A stretch of 64,000 nt of DNA from Agrobacterium sp. a22-2. Lineage in GTDB: Bacteria > Pseudomonadota > Alphaproteobacteria > Rhizobiales > Rhizobiaceae. Location: assembly GCF_012276985.1 (NCBI RefSeq), contig NZ_JAAXMM010000006.1:186001-250000 (forward strand), given 5' to 3'. The notes beneath the pieces were generated by a model, which worked only from the letters and a program-made list of their open reading frames with translations, did no database searches and was not told the DNA's origin. The number at the start of each line of letters is the position of its first letter. The stretch's first letter is position 1. Shown here one piece after another: positions 29,342 through 39,100 of the stretch. The position numbers were made by a program, and so were the translations under genes.

Positions 29342-31358
29342 CGCCGATCCGGACAACGGTCGGGTGCGGGGCGGTCGGTCGATCCGGTTTCGGCTGCTGG
29401 CCATCGCCCTTTTGCCGACGCTGGTCATCTTGCCTCTGCTGCTCTTCGTTACCATGGCACGATGGGAAACCAAGTTCGATGCGCTGCTGATCTCGAAGGT
29501 CAATGGCGACCTGACCATCGCGCATCAGTATCTGTCGCGCATTCTGGAAAATACCGGCGAGCATCTGAATGCGCTGACCGGTTCGATTGCCTTTCAGGAT
29601 GCGGTGACGCGCGACGGTGACACAGCGCTGCCGGCCTATCTGGAAGACAACCGCAAGCGACTGGGGCTTGATTTTCTGCTCTTGGTCGATCGCACTGGCA
29701 AGGTGATTGCGCCACCCCAGCCGCAAGGTGGGCGATCGATCCGTCCGGATTGGCCGGTGCTCGTATCGGCCTTTGCGGGCGAGGCGAAAACGGCCATCGA
29801 CATCTTCTCGAATGCCGAACTGCAGGCGATCTCGCCGGATCTTGCCGCGCGCGCGCGGTTGGAACTGGTGCCGACGCCGAATGCGGTGGCGACCGATCGT
29901 TCGACGGAGACCCGCGGCATGGTGGTGCATTCGGCGAGTCCCGTCCTGGTTGCCGGCTTCGGCGAGGCGGCGCTGGTCGGCGGCATCCTGCTCAACCAGA
30001 ATCTCGTCTTCATCGATACGATCAACGATCTGGTCTATCGGGAGGCAAGCCTGCCGGAGGGCAGCCAGGGCACGGCGACGCTGTTTCTGGATGACGTGCG
30101 TGTCAGCACCAATGTCCGGCTGTTCGAAGGCAAGCGGGCGCTCGGCACCCGTGTCTCTGCCGCCGTACGGTCCCGCGTGCTCGGCGAGGGGCGTGTCTGG
30201 CTCGACAGCGCCTTCGTTGTCAACGACTGGTACGTCTCGGCCTATGAGCCGATCAGCGACAGTTTTGGCAAGCGCGTCGGTATGCTCTATGTCGGATTTC
30301 TCGAGGCGCCGTTCTCCCGCGCCAAAACCGAGACGATCATCGGCATCCTGGTCGCCTTCCTGGTGGTCACAATTGCCAGCGTGCCGATCTTCCTGCGCTG
30401 GGCGCGGGCGATCTTCAAGCCACTGGAGCGCATGACGAGCACGATCACCAAGGTTGAAGCGGGCGATCTCGGTGCCCGTTCCGGGCTACAGGATGCCAGT
30501 GACGAGATCGGCAGGGTGGCCTTTCACCTCGACAGTCTGCTCGACCAGTTGCAGCAGCGGGACCGGGAGTTGAGACGTTGGAACGACGAGTTGAACGACC
30601 GCGTCGCCGAGCGAACCCATGAACTCGAACTGGCCAACCGGCAGCTGGAGGCGACGACGAAACAGCTGATCATGTCGGAAAAGCTGGCCGCGATCGGCGA
30701 GATTACGGCTGGCGTCGCGCACGAGATCAACAATCCGATCGCCGTCATGCAAGGCAATCTCGACGTGGTGCGCAGCGTTCTGGGCGATCGGGCGGACGAT
30801 CTGACGACTGAGCTGCGACTGATCGATGAGCAGATCCATCGGGTCAACCAGATCGTCACAAAGCTCCTGCAATTTGCCAAGCCGGAGGAATATGCCGGCT
30901 ATGTCGAGCGAACCATGGCGGCGAATGTCATTTCCGATTGCCTGCCGCTGGTCCAGCATCTTCTCAACAAGTCGGAAATCGCCGTCGAACGGGAAGATCG
31001 GGCGACAAGGCTGGTGCTGATGAACCGGACGGAACTGCAACAGGTGCTCGTCAACCTGATCGTCAACGCGATCCATGCCATGCCCGGAGGCGGGACCTTG
31101 CGTCTGACCAGCGCTGACGAGGAACTGGGTGAGCGGGTCGGGATCGGCATCCATGTCACCGATACCGGGATCGGCATGACTGAGGATGTCCTGTCGCGGA
31201 TCTTCGACCCGTTTTTTACCACCAAGCAGTGCGAGGGAACGGGTCTCGGCCTGTCGATCAGCCAGACGCTGATCACCCGCCAGGGCGGCACCCTGAAAGC
31301 GGAAAGCGTGCCGGGCAAAGGCACCCGGTTTTCCATCTGGCTTCCCGAGGCCAACTGA
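29334..31358 (+). CDS. Membrane sensor histidine kinase, partner of the sigma-54 regulator
   Basis: This 674-residue kinase has a transmembrane helix at about 20-42, a periplasmic sensor region of about 300 residues (cache-like, by size and position), a second helix near 340-365, a HAMP linker, a coiled coil (ELNDRVAERTHELELANRQLE) and the kinase core. The phosphoacceptor His lies in AGVAHEINNPIAVMQ; the N box is NLIVNAIHAMPGGG, and the G boxes are DTGIGM and GTGLGLSISQ. The architecture resembles DctB-type carboxylate sensors. The ATG at 29334 overlaps the regulator gene. The ligand is unknown; the adjacent transporter suggests a small carboxylate. Confidence 0.9.
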   Translation: MADADPDNGRVRGGRSIRFRLLAIALLPTLVILPLLLFVTMARWETKFDALLISKVNGDLTIAHQYLSRILENTGEHLNALTGSIAFQDAVTRDGDTALPAYLEDNRKRLGLDFLLLVDRTGKVIAPPQPQGGRSIRPDWPVLVSAFAGEAKTAIDIFSNAELQAISPDLAARARLELVPTPNAVATDRSTETRGMVVHSASPVLVAGFGEAALVGGILLNQNLVFIDTINDLVYREASLPEGSQGTATLFLDDVRVSTNVRLFEGKRALGTRVSAAVRSRVLGEGRVWLDSAFVVNDWYVSAYEPISDSFGKRVGMLYVGFLEAPFSRAKTETIIGILVAFLVVTIASVPIFLRWARAIFKPLERMTSTITKVEAGDLGARSGLQDASDEIGRVAFHLDSLLDQLQQRDRELRRWNDELNDRVAERTHELELANRQLEATTKQLIMSEKLAAIGEITAGVAHEINNPIAVMQGNLDVVRSVLGDRADDLTTELRLIDEQIHRVNQIVTKLLQFAKPEEYAGYVERTMAANVISDCLPLVQHLLNKSEIAVEREDRATRLVLMNRTELQQVLVNLIVNAIHAMPGGGTLRLTSADEELGERVGIGIHVTDTGIGMTEDVLSRIFDPFFTTKQCEGTGLGLSISQTLITRQGGTLKAESVPGKGTRFSIWLPEAN

Positions 31359-31372
31359 CATCTTCGCCTCTC

Positions 31373-31407
31373 GGACATTTTGTCCTGACTTCTTGGACAT
31401 TCTGTCC
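31373..31407. promoter_or_regulatory. Twin palindromic activator sites (candidate UAS)
   Basis: Two near-identical 13-bp palindromes, GGACATTTTGTCC (31373-31385) and GGACATTCTGTCC (31395-31407), have centres 22 bp apart, i.e. two helical turns. They lie 53 bp upstream of a -24/-12 promoter and directly after the kinase gene. This is the layout expected for a sigma-54 activator binding as two dimers. Confidence 0.8.
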
Positions 31408-31459
31408 GATGCCGGAGTAATTCTAAATTTAAGCCATTGAAAAATATAGGTCATCCGAA

Positions 31460-31475
31460 TGGCATGCGGGTTGCT
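31460..31475 (+). promoter_or_regulatory. Sigma-54 (-24/-12) promoter of the OFA transporter gene
   Basis: The sequence TGGCATGCGGGTTGCT matches the sigma-54 consensus TGGCAYG-N4-TTGCW completely. The GG at 31461 and GC at 31473 are exactly 12 bases apart. Transcription should begin near 31486, leaving a leader of about 186 bases before the transporter ATG. Confidence 0.85.
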
Positions 31476-31533
31476 TGGCCACGCTGCTGGCAGCACCTGT
31501 CTTTTGTCAAAGGCTGGTGCCGACTGCGGGGAG

Positions 31534-31552
31534 GAAGCCGTGTTGCGGCTTC
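31534..31552 (+). other. Hairpin in the transporter 5' leader
   Basis: A perfect 7-bp stem (31534-31540 with 31546-31552) with a five-base loop sits in the predicted 186-base leader of the OFA transporter mRNA. There is no T run. It might affect mRNA stability or translation; nothing more can be said. The rest of the 313-base gap holds no gene. Confidence 0.35.
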
Positions 31553-31671
31553 AGGATTGACCGGCCTAACGGGTGTGTCGTCGGAGGACAAACAGACAGG
31601 CCCATTCGAAGGCGTGCGGTTGCGGGATAGAGCCATCGGCATTGTGACCGGTGCAAGGGAGGATTTGAGAT

Positions 31672-33327
31672 ATGTCTGCTACCACAGAAACTTTAGCGGG
31701 CGGATATGAAGGCGGCGGCCTTCTCGACCGTGAACGTATCATTGCGAAACCGGGCTTCAACCGCTGGCTCGTGCCGCCGGCAGCCCTTGCCATCCATCTC
31801 TGCATCGGCATGGCCTATGGGTTCAGCGTTTTCTGGCTGCCGTTGACCAAGGCCATCGGCATCAACCAGTCAGTCGCCTGCGCCGACCTCACGCTGATCT
31901 CGGCGCTCTTCACCACCAGTTGCGACTGGCGGGTCAGCGATCTCGGCTGGATCTATACCTTGTTCTTCGTGCTGCTTGGCTCATCCGCGGCTATCTGGGG
32001 CGGCTGGCTGGAGCGGGTCGGCCCGCGTCGCGCCGGCTTCGTCTCGGCCTGTTGCTGGTGCGGTGGCATCATGATCGCGGCCATCGGCGTCATGACCCAC
32101 CAGCTCTGGTTGATGTGGCTGGGTGCCGGCGTGATCGGCGGCATCGGCCTGGGGCTCGGCTATATCTCGCCGGTCTCGACGCTCATCAAATGGTTTCCCG
32201 ACCGGCGTGGCATGGCGACCGGCATGGCCATCATGGGCTTTGGCGGCGGCGCGATGATCGGTGCTCCCCTGGCCGACCTGCTGATGCGCACCTTCCGCAC
32301 CGACGTGTCCGTCGGCGTCTGGCAGACCTTCGTGGTGATGGGGGCCATCTATTTCGTCTTCATGATGGGCGGTGCCTTCGGCTATCGCATTCCGCCGGCC
32401 GGCTGGCGTCCCGAGGGCTGGACGCCGCCAGTTGCCAAGAGCACGATGATCACCCATCGCCACGTACACCTGCGCGACGCCCACAAGACCAAGCAGTTCT
32501 GGCTGATCTGGGCCGTTCTCTGCCTCAACGTGTCGGCCGGCATCGGCGTGATCGGCATGGCGTCTCCCATGCTGCAGGAAATCTTCGCCGGATCGCTGCT
32601 CGGCCTGCCGGAGATCAAGTTCTCCGATCTCAGCAAGGAGCAGTTGACGGCGATTGCGGCGATTGCGGCGGGCTTTACCGGCCTGATTTCCCTGTTCAAC
32701 ATCGGCGGCCGGTTCTTCTGGGCATCGCTGTCCGACAGGATCGGACGGAAGAACACCTATTATGTGTTCTTCATTCTCGGGATCCTGCTTTATGCCTCTG
32801 CTCCCTGGGCGGCGGGCATCGGCAGCAAGGTATTTTTCGTTGCCTTCTTTTGCATCATCCTGTCGATGTATGGCGGCGGTTTCGCCACGATCCCCGCCTA
32901 TCTGGCCGATATTTTCGGAACGCAATTCGTGGGCGCCATCCACGGGCGGCTGCTGACGGCCTGGGCAACGGCCGGCATCATCGGCCCGGTGGTGGTCAAC
33001 TACATCCGCGAGGCGCAGATCGCTGCCGGCATTCCCCGCGCCCAGGTCTACGATTTCACGATGTATATCCTGGCGGGCATGCTGGCACTTGGGCTTGTGG
33101 CCAATGCGCTGGTCAAGCCGCTTTCCGAGAAGTGGTTCATGTCGGATGACGAAGTTGCCGCGCTGCAGGCCAAGAGCAAGGCGACGACGGCCGGTCCGAG
33201 CGGCTCGTTCGGCATCGGCAAGGGCGGTTTCGATGGCAAGGCACTTGTCGCCTGGGCCGTCGTGGGTGTGCCGATTCTCTGGGGTGTCTGGGTCACCCTG
33301 CAGAAGACCTTCGTGCTGTTCGGATAG
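31672..33327 (+). CDS. OFA-family MFS transporter (oxalate/formate antiporter-like)
   Basis: This 551-residue major facilitator has about 12 helices plus an extra hydrophobic C-terminal segment (VAWAVVGVPILWGVWV). OFA hallmarks are AYGFSVFWLPLTKAIG in helix 1, the GWIYTLFFVLLGSSA region, the GLGYISPVSTLIKWFPDRRG motif between helices 4 and 5, and NIGGRFFWASLSDRIGRKNTY at the start of the second half. A long cytosolic loop separates the halves. Substrates in this family are small carboxylates such as oxalate and formate; the exact one is not readable. GGAGG precedes the ATG. It has its own sigma-54 promoter and a strong terminator. Confidence 0.92.
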   Translation: MSATTETLAGGYEGGGLLDRERIIAKPGFNRWLVPPAALAIHLCIGMAYGFSVFWLPLTKAIGINQSVACADLTLISALFTTSCDWRVSDLGWIYTLFFVLLGSSAAIWGGWLERVGPRRAGFVSACCWCGGIMIAAIGVMTHQLWLMWLGAGVIGGIGLGLGYISPVSTLIKWFPDRRGMATGMAIMGFGGGAMIGAPLADLLMRTFRTDVSVGVWQTFVVMGAIYFVFMMGGAFGYRIPPAGWRPEGWTPPVAKSTMITHRHVHLRDAHKTKQFWLIWAVLCLNVSAGIGVIGMASPMLQEIFAGSLLGLPEIKFSDLSKEQLTAIAAIAAGFTGLISLFNIGGRFFWASLSDRIGRKNTYYVFFILGILLYASAPWAAGIGSKVFFVAFFCIILSMYGGGFATIPAYLADIFGTQFVGAIHGRLLTAWATAGIIGPVVVNYIREAQIAAGIPRAQVYDFTMYILAGMLALGLVANALVKPLSEKWFMSDDEVAALQAKSKATTAGPSGSFGIGKGGFDGKALVAWAVVGVPILWGVWVTLQKTFVLFG

Positions 33328-33339
33328 TCCTAAAAACAG

Positions 33340-33367
33340 AGAAGCGGCCGAAAGGCCGCTTCTTTTG
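33340..33367. terminator. Bidirectional terminator between OFA transporter and cheW
   Basis: A perfect 10-bp stem (33340-33349 with 33354-33363) with a GAAA tetraloop is followed by T's on the plus strand. An A-rich tract before it gives a T run on the minus strand. It serves the two convergent transcripts. Confidence 0.88.
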
Positions 33368-33403
33368 TATTCTGATGGTCTTTTTTGAGACCGGATGTAG
33401 AAA

Positions 33404-33883
33404 TCAGGCGGCGAGTTCTTCGATTTCGCTGCCCTTGAACATTTTTGCGAGGTTCAGGAAGCAGATCATGCCGTTTTCGTTGGCGATGATGCCTTCGGAG
33501 AAGGACTTGTCGAAGGAAGCAGAGATTTCCGGCACCGGCTGGACCTGAATGCTCGGAATCGTCAGGATATCCGATACGCGATCAACGAGCATGCCGATGA
33601 CCATGTTGTGGACCTCAGCAACGACGATCGCAGAGCGTTCGTTGGCAACCGTGCTCTTCATGCCCAGCTTGTAGGCCAGATCGATGATCGGGATAACCGA
33701 ACCACGAAGGTTCATCACGCCGATGACGTCGGCCGGAGCATGGGGGATCGGCGTGCAGGGCGCCCAGCCGCGAATTTCGCGGATGGTCGTGGTCTTCACG
33801 CAGAATTCCTGATCGTGGAGCCGGAAGGCAATGATCTCAAGGGTTTCACCGCCGAAGCTGGTGGGATTGATTGGTGTGGCCAT
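33404..33883 (-). CDS. cheW: Chemotaxis coupling protein CheW
   Basis: This 159-residue protein has the CheW core: LEIIAFRLHDQEFCV, the IREIRGW receptor-facing segment, PADVIGVMNLRGSVIPIIDLAYKLG and VDRVSDIL. It couples chemoreceptors to CheA. The ATG at 33883 overlaps the stop codon of the chemoreceptor gene (TAATG), with GGAAG just upstream; a start at 33898 is possible but would extend into the receptor gene. The pair is separated from any main che operon. Confidence 0.93.
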   Translation of the reverse strand: MATPINPTSFGGETLEIIAFRLHDQEFCVKTTTIREIRGWAPCTPIPHAPADVIGVMNLRGSVIPIIDLAYKLGMKSTVANERSAIVVAEVHNMVIGMLVDRVSDILTIPSIQVQPVPEISASFDKSFSEGIIANENGMICFLNLAKMFKGSEIEELAA

Positions 33884-35682
33884 TAGAATTCTTCCCAACT
33901 TTCCTGAGCCTGGGCCGTTACCGCTCTGCCAGAGTTAGCGCGGGCGACTTGTGCCATGAGTTTGCGTGCGGGCGATGGTGCAGGACGGTGGACTGCAGAG
34001 GCATCGGTTCTCACTGGGGTAAGATTAACAGAAGAGTGTTGCTCAAATCTAAACTGCTGAAGCAGCTTTCGAAGTGTTTCCGCTTCACGCGCCAGGCTAT
34101 GACTTGCGGCGGTGGATTCTTCGACCATCGCAGCATTCTGCTGGGTATTCTGGTCCATCGCATTGACGGCCTTGTTGATTTCCTGAAGGCCCGTTGATTG
34201 TTCCTTCGAGGCACCGACGATCGCCACGACGTTCCTGTCGATATCCTGCACTTCCGAGACGATTTCGATCAGCGCCTGGCCGGTGTCGCCGACCAGAGAC
34301 ACGCCGCTTTTGACATGGTTGGACGAGGCGGTGATAAGCGCCTTGATCTCCTTTGCGGCCGTCGCGGAGCGTTGGGCCAGTTCGCGCACTTCCTGGGCGA
34401 CGACGGCGAAACCCTTGCCGGCCTCGCCTGCGCGAGCGGCTTCGACGCCGGCATTCAGGGCCAGCAGATTGGTCTGGAAGGCAATATCATCGATGACACC
34501 GATGATATTGCTGATTTCGCGGGACGAGGATTCGATCTGCCCCATGGCACCGATGGCGCTTTTGACAATTTCGCCGGATTTTTCGGCCGCAGCCTTGGTC
34601 TTGGCGACCAATTGTCCGGCATCATCCGCCCGTTTGGAGCTGTCGGTTACGGTCTGGGTGATTTCTTCAAGGGCTGCGGCGGTCTCCTCCACAGCCGCGG
34701 CCTGCTGCTCGGTGCGCTTTGCGAGTTCGTCGGATGCGCTCTGGATCTGACGCGAGCCGGCTGCGATGGCGGAGGCATTCTCGGCCACGGTGCGCATTGC
34801 CTCCTGAAGCTTGGCGATCGAATTGTTGAAATCGACGCGAACCTTTTCCAGGGTTGGAATAAAGGGCTTGTCGATGGTGGCCGTCAGGTCGCCGTCGGCA
34901 AGCGCGGTCAGTCCGGCGGCGATTTCATCAACGGCGCGCACCCGCTCCGTGATGTCGGTTGCGAATTTGACGACTTTGAACACCTTGCCGTTCATGTCGA
35001 AGATTGGATTGTAGGAGGCCTGGATCCAGACGACCCGTCCGCCCTTGCCGATCCGCTTGAATTCTTCAGCCACATATTCGCCAGCCGCGAGCTTTTGCCA
35101 GAAGGCAGTATAGGCGGGGCTGTTGACATAAGACGGTTCGCAAAACAGCGAATGGTGCTTGCCCTGTATCTCGGACTCGGAGTAGCCGAGCGCATTGAGG
35201 AAATTGTCATTGGCGCGAATGACGTCACCCTTCGGGGTGAATTCGATGACGGCCTGGGCCCGGCCAATCGCTGCAACCTTGCCGGAATCTTCCGCCGTTT
35301 TCAGCTTCGCTTCGGTGATGTCGGTCGCGACCTTGATGACCTTGTAGGGCTTTCCGCCACGGAGGACCGGATTGTAGGATGCCTGAATCCAGACTTCCTT
35401 GCCGGACTTGGCGATACGTTTGTATTCCCGCGTATCGAACTTGCCGCGGCCAAGCATGGCCCAAAATTCCTTGTAGTCCGGCGTTGCCACATAGGCCGGA
35501 TCGCAGAACAGGCTATGGTGCTTTCCTTTGATCTCGGACAGCTGATAGCCAAGCAGGTTACAGAATATCTCGTTGGCGGACAGAATTGTTCCGTTAAGGT
35601 CAAATTCAATGATCGCCTGCGATTTGTTCAACGCGCTAAGAATATTCTTCGCGTCGGAGCTAAAGCCTGGAATAAGTGACAT
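33883..35682 (-). CDS. Soluble methyl-accepting chemotaxis protein with two PAS domains
   Basis: This is a 599-residue receptor with no transmembrane helix, so it is cytoplasmic. Two tandem PAS domains of about 120 residues each carry the repeated motif [11 protein letters not shown] and end in DITEAK / DITERV. A short HAMP-like linker leads to the signalling domain, with tip [20 protein letters not shown] and flanking methylation helices ([17 protein letters not shown]). The PAS domains could bind haem, flavin or a metabolite; ligands are not readable. The ATG at 35682 follows AAAAGGT; the upstream start at 35730 lacks a ribosome site. It is coupled to cheW by a TAATG overlap. Confidence 0.93.
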   Translation of the reverse strand: MSLIPGFSSDAKNILSALNKSQAIIEFDLNGTILSANEIFCNLLGYQLSEIKGKHHSLFCDPAYVATPDYKEFWAMLGRGKFDTREYKRIAKSGKEVWIQASYNPVLRGGKPYKVIKVATDITEAKLKTAEDSGKVAAIGRAQAVIEFTPKGDVIRANDNFLNALGYSESEIQGKHHSLFCEPSYVNSPAYTAFWQKLAAGEYVAEEFKRIGKGGRVVWIQASYNPIFDMNGKVFKVVKFATDITERVRAVDEIAAGLTALADGDLTATIDKPFIPTLEKVRVDFNNSIAKLQEAMRTVAENASAIAAGSRQIQSASDELAKRTEQQAAAVEETAAALEEITQTVTDSSKRADDAGQLVAKTKAAAEKSGEIVKSAIGAMGQIESSSREISNIIGVIDDIAFQTNLLALNAGVEAARAGEAGKGFAVVAQEVRELAQRSATAAKEIKALITASSNHVKSGVSLVGDTGQALIEIVSEVQDIDRNVVAIVGASKEQSTGLQEINKAVNAMDQNTQQNAAMVEESTAASHSLAREAETLRKLLQQFRFEQHSSVNLTPVRTDASAVHRPAPSPARKLMAQVARANSGRAVTAQAQESWEEF

Positions 35683-35925
35683 CTGCGGCACCTTTTTGCG
35701 GTGTTGAATTGGGTACACTGACATGAACATTTAGGCAGCGCTTCATTCGCTGCAGTGCAAACTCATCCGAAGGCTCTGTTGTTGAGGCGCCGTCATGTCT
35801 GCAGTCACCCTTGATTTTAAGGATGTCGAGTTAAGATAGTATTTACTTGCTATCAGGTGCTCAAAAATATTTGAGTCTTGGAGAGCTTCCGGAGTACAGA
35901 TTCGAACATATTTTCTGCTGATGGT

Positions 35926-36113
35926 TACTGATACCAAGTCTCGATGATAGGAACCTATAGGATGGCTTATGGAGGTGTCTGGCTAGGCGCGGCGCTCAGG
36001 GCGATGCAGTCGCATCGGCCAATCGGCGCAACAACGCCACAGGCCTGCCATAAGCCACCTTCGGTCGGCTTCTCGGCCCTACAGATTCCTATCATCGAGA
36101 CTTGGTATCAGTA
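35926..36113. mobile_element. MITE-like element with 26-bp terminal inverted repeats and TA target duplication
   Basis: A 184-bp element (35928-36111) has perfect 26-bp terminal inverted repeats (35928-35953 and 36086-36111, starting CTGATACCAAG). It is flanked on both sides by TA (35926-35927, 36112-36113), as expected for IS630/Tc1-mariner-type insertion. A second inverted pair, TGGCTTATGG, lies inside at 35963-35972 and 36048-36057. There is no transposase gene; a 60-codon open frame inside is not credible. It lies between tamB and the chemoreceptor gene; its right end supplies the tamB stop codon. The remaining bases 35683-35925 are AT-rich and presumably hold the chemoreceptor promoter. 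Confidence 0.85.
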
Positions 36114-39100
36114 TTCCTTTTCGTAGAATATGCCGGCTGCGCCGGACCCGTCCCCGCCTGCTTCGCCGCGCAGCTTTACGCCACGGCCGACATCGAGGTT
36201 GATGACCGCCTTGCCGCCGCCATCGCCGGCCTGCAGTTCCAGATAGGTACGGTCGTTCAGATAGCGGCCGGCGCTGACATTCGCATTGCCCTTCTCGTCA
36301 GTGGAAATATCAAGGTCGTCGACGCCGATGGTGTTGCGCAGGGTATTGAACAGCGAGGTGGATCGGCCGCCGGCCAATTGCCCGACGGCGTCCGCCAGCT
36401 GCGCGATCTGCAATGGAGACAGTTTTGCCATGGACTGGCCGAAGATCAGTTGGGCCAGGATCTCATCCTGCGGCAGGGCAGGAGACGAGGAGAAGCTGAC
36501 ATCAGGGTCATTGGCCAGGCCGGACACGGTCACGGTGATCGTCGTGCTGTTGGAGGTGCTGGTCGCCTCGAGATTGATGATCGGGATCAGCGCGCCGCCA
36601 AAGGTGATGGTGCCCTCGGTGAAGTCGAGGCGCTTCGTCATGATGCTCAAGCGACCGCGTCGCAGCGTGAAGGCACCGGACACCTGTGGGGCAGCGCTGG
36701 TGCCGCGAATGGTCAGGTCGCCGCCCAGTTCCGCATCGATACCTCGGCCGCGAACGAAGATCTGCGAGGGCGCCGAGACCTGCAAATCGAGATTGATCGC
36801 CGACGAACTGCCGTTTTCCTCCTTGGTCATCACCTCGGCCATCTGCCGGCGGACGTCGGCGGGGGCATTCTTGTGGGCGATATTGAGTTCGGACAGGGAT
36901 GCCGGCAGACGCTCGGGAACGGTAATCGAGGTCTTCGCCATGGCGATCTTGCCGGACAGAACAGGCGAGGCCAGAAGCGGCCCGGTGAGCGACAGTGTCC
37001 CGCTGGCCGATGTCGTGAACATCGAGCCATCGACATAGGCGGCCTTGTCGAGCTTGATCTGGATATCGGTCGGCAGGCCGGGTGACGCGATGTCGATCGT
37101 CCCGCCACCCGACAGCGTTCCACCGCCGGCCAGACGTCCGCTGAGGCCGGAGATCGTGGCGCGATTGCCGCCGAGCGCCACATCGGCTGTGAGTTGTTCG
37201 ATGGCAAGATTGCGTTTGACGTCGACGAAGCGGGCGCCGCGGGTGCGCACGGTGCCATTGATGACCGGCGATGCCGTCGTGCCGGAGACGGTAATGTCGG
37301 CGTCGGCGGAGCCCTCAAGCAGGAAGCCCCGATTGGCGATCAGACCCGACAGCAGGGCAAAGGGAAGCTTGCCGGCAAATTTCATCGAGATCGGCTTGTT
37401 GCCGGACAGCTGCAGCGAGCCGCCGCCGTTCAGGGTCAGTCCGCCCTGGCCGCTGACCTTGGTGTCGAGCGACAGGCGGTCGCCGGCATAGGTGCCCGAG
37501 GCGGTGATGGAGAGCGGCGGCAATGCAACGGACCTCGTTTGCGCAACCACGGCATTGTTCCAGGTCAGCGCATAGGTGACGTTGGGGGATGCGGCCCGAC
37601 CGGTTGCCTTCACGTCGCCTGAAATGTCGCCGGCGGCATCGAGCCCGGCCACGAACGGGTTGGCCAGGGCGGCCGGAAGATTGCGGATCGCCGCCGAGAT
37701 ATCCAGCGTCTCGCCGGCGGTGCCGCTGACGATGACCGTGCCGGTGCCGGCGGCAATCATCAGCGTTTCGATCGTCGCCCGACCATCGGCGATGCGGATT
37801 GAAGCTGGCTGGCTGAGTTTCAGCTGGATCGAGCGCGGCGCGGCAGCAAAGCTCTGCAGAGCGACCCGTAACGCCGAACCCTCCTGGGTCAAGGTGCCCT
37901 TTGAGGTCACCGGTGCGCCATCATAGCGGGCGGAAAGATCGAAATCGGTGGCGCTGCCCTGGCGGGAGAAGGACAGAATAGGCGCTTCGATGCGGTTGAT
38001 GCCAGCACTGACCGCACCGGCGGAAATCTTGCCCTGAACGGCCAGAGCCTTCACATCGCTGATGGCCAGATCGATGTTTGGGGTGGTCACCGTCACCGTG
38101 TCGCGCTTGATTTCTCGGCCGGCGGCCAGGATATCCATCGAAATATGATTGTCGCTTTGGGCAATCTTCAGGCTGCCTTTCAGGTCGCCGCTGGCGGTCT
38201 GGCCGCCGAGCGCTGCCAGAAGGCCGATATCGGGGAAGTCGAAATCCAAGATCCCTGACGGCAGGAACTGCGGGCTGAAGTCGAGCGCGCCCTTGAGATT
38301 GTTGTCGCCGACCCTGACGGTCAGATCGGGAATGCTGGCCTTGCCGTCCCGGGAGACCAAATCTGCATCCAGCTGGATCGCCTGCCCGTCAAGGCTGCCA
38401 TTGGCAGTGATCGTGGCCTGCGGCTGTTTCGGGTCCGCGGTGCCGCTGAGGGCAATATCAAGCGACTGCAGCGTGCGGCCGGCAAGGGTGGCGCTTGCGG
38501 CGGAAATCGTCGCATCGGCGGCGATGGCATTCATCGGCCCTTGCGCTTTGAGCGTGAATGCAGCCGATCCTTCCGCATTGTCCAGAAAGATGCCGATCTC
38601 TGGCAATGTGCCCTTGAGGTCGGCGGTTAGCCGGCTATCGGCAAGATTGAGGCTGCCGGTTGCCTCGACAGCATTGGAGGTCAGCTGCAAATCCGTGATG
38701 GAGAGCGTCTTTTCAGCCGAATAGGTCAGTGCGCCGGCAAGGCCGATCGTGTCGGTGAATTTAACAGCAAGACTTTCCGGCAGGACGCCCGGCAGGGCAA
38801 AGAGCTGGAAGCCGCCAGACAGGGAGGCATCGCCAAGAGTGTAAGCACCATTGATCGTGCCGCCGATGCTGGCGCTTTCAAGGGTCAACCCTTCGACGGA
38901 GATGGCTTCGGTCGACAGGGTCACGGGCGCCTTGATGGTCAGCGGTGCGCGAATGGCCCGGTTGATGGTCTCGTCGGTAAATTGGCTGGAGGCGACGGAG
39001 ACGGTCGTATCGAGCACGCCTTGCCGTCCGGCGATATCGAAGCTGTCGCTCCTGGCGGTCAGTTGCAAGCCGTTCAACTGGCCCTGCGGCAGGGAGAGAG

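Noticed and set aside
31437..31709. 90-codon frame between the kinase and transporter genes
   Set aside because: It starts upstream of the sigma-54 promoter, covers it, overlaps the transporter start and has no ribosome site or family features.
34198..35679. 493-codon plus-strand frame across the chemoreceptor gene
   Set aside because: Shadow of the receptor gene, which has clear PAS and MCP domains on the other strand.
35743..35937. 64-codon minus-strand frame upstream of the chemoreceptor
   Set aside because: Low-complexity AT-rich tract with no ribosome site; more likely the receptor promoter region.
35944..36126. 60-codon frame inside the MITE-like element
   Set aside because: It uses both inverted repeats as coding sequence and has no transposase motif.
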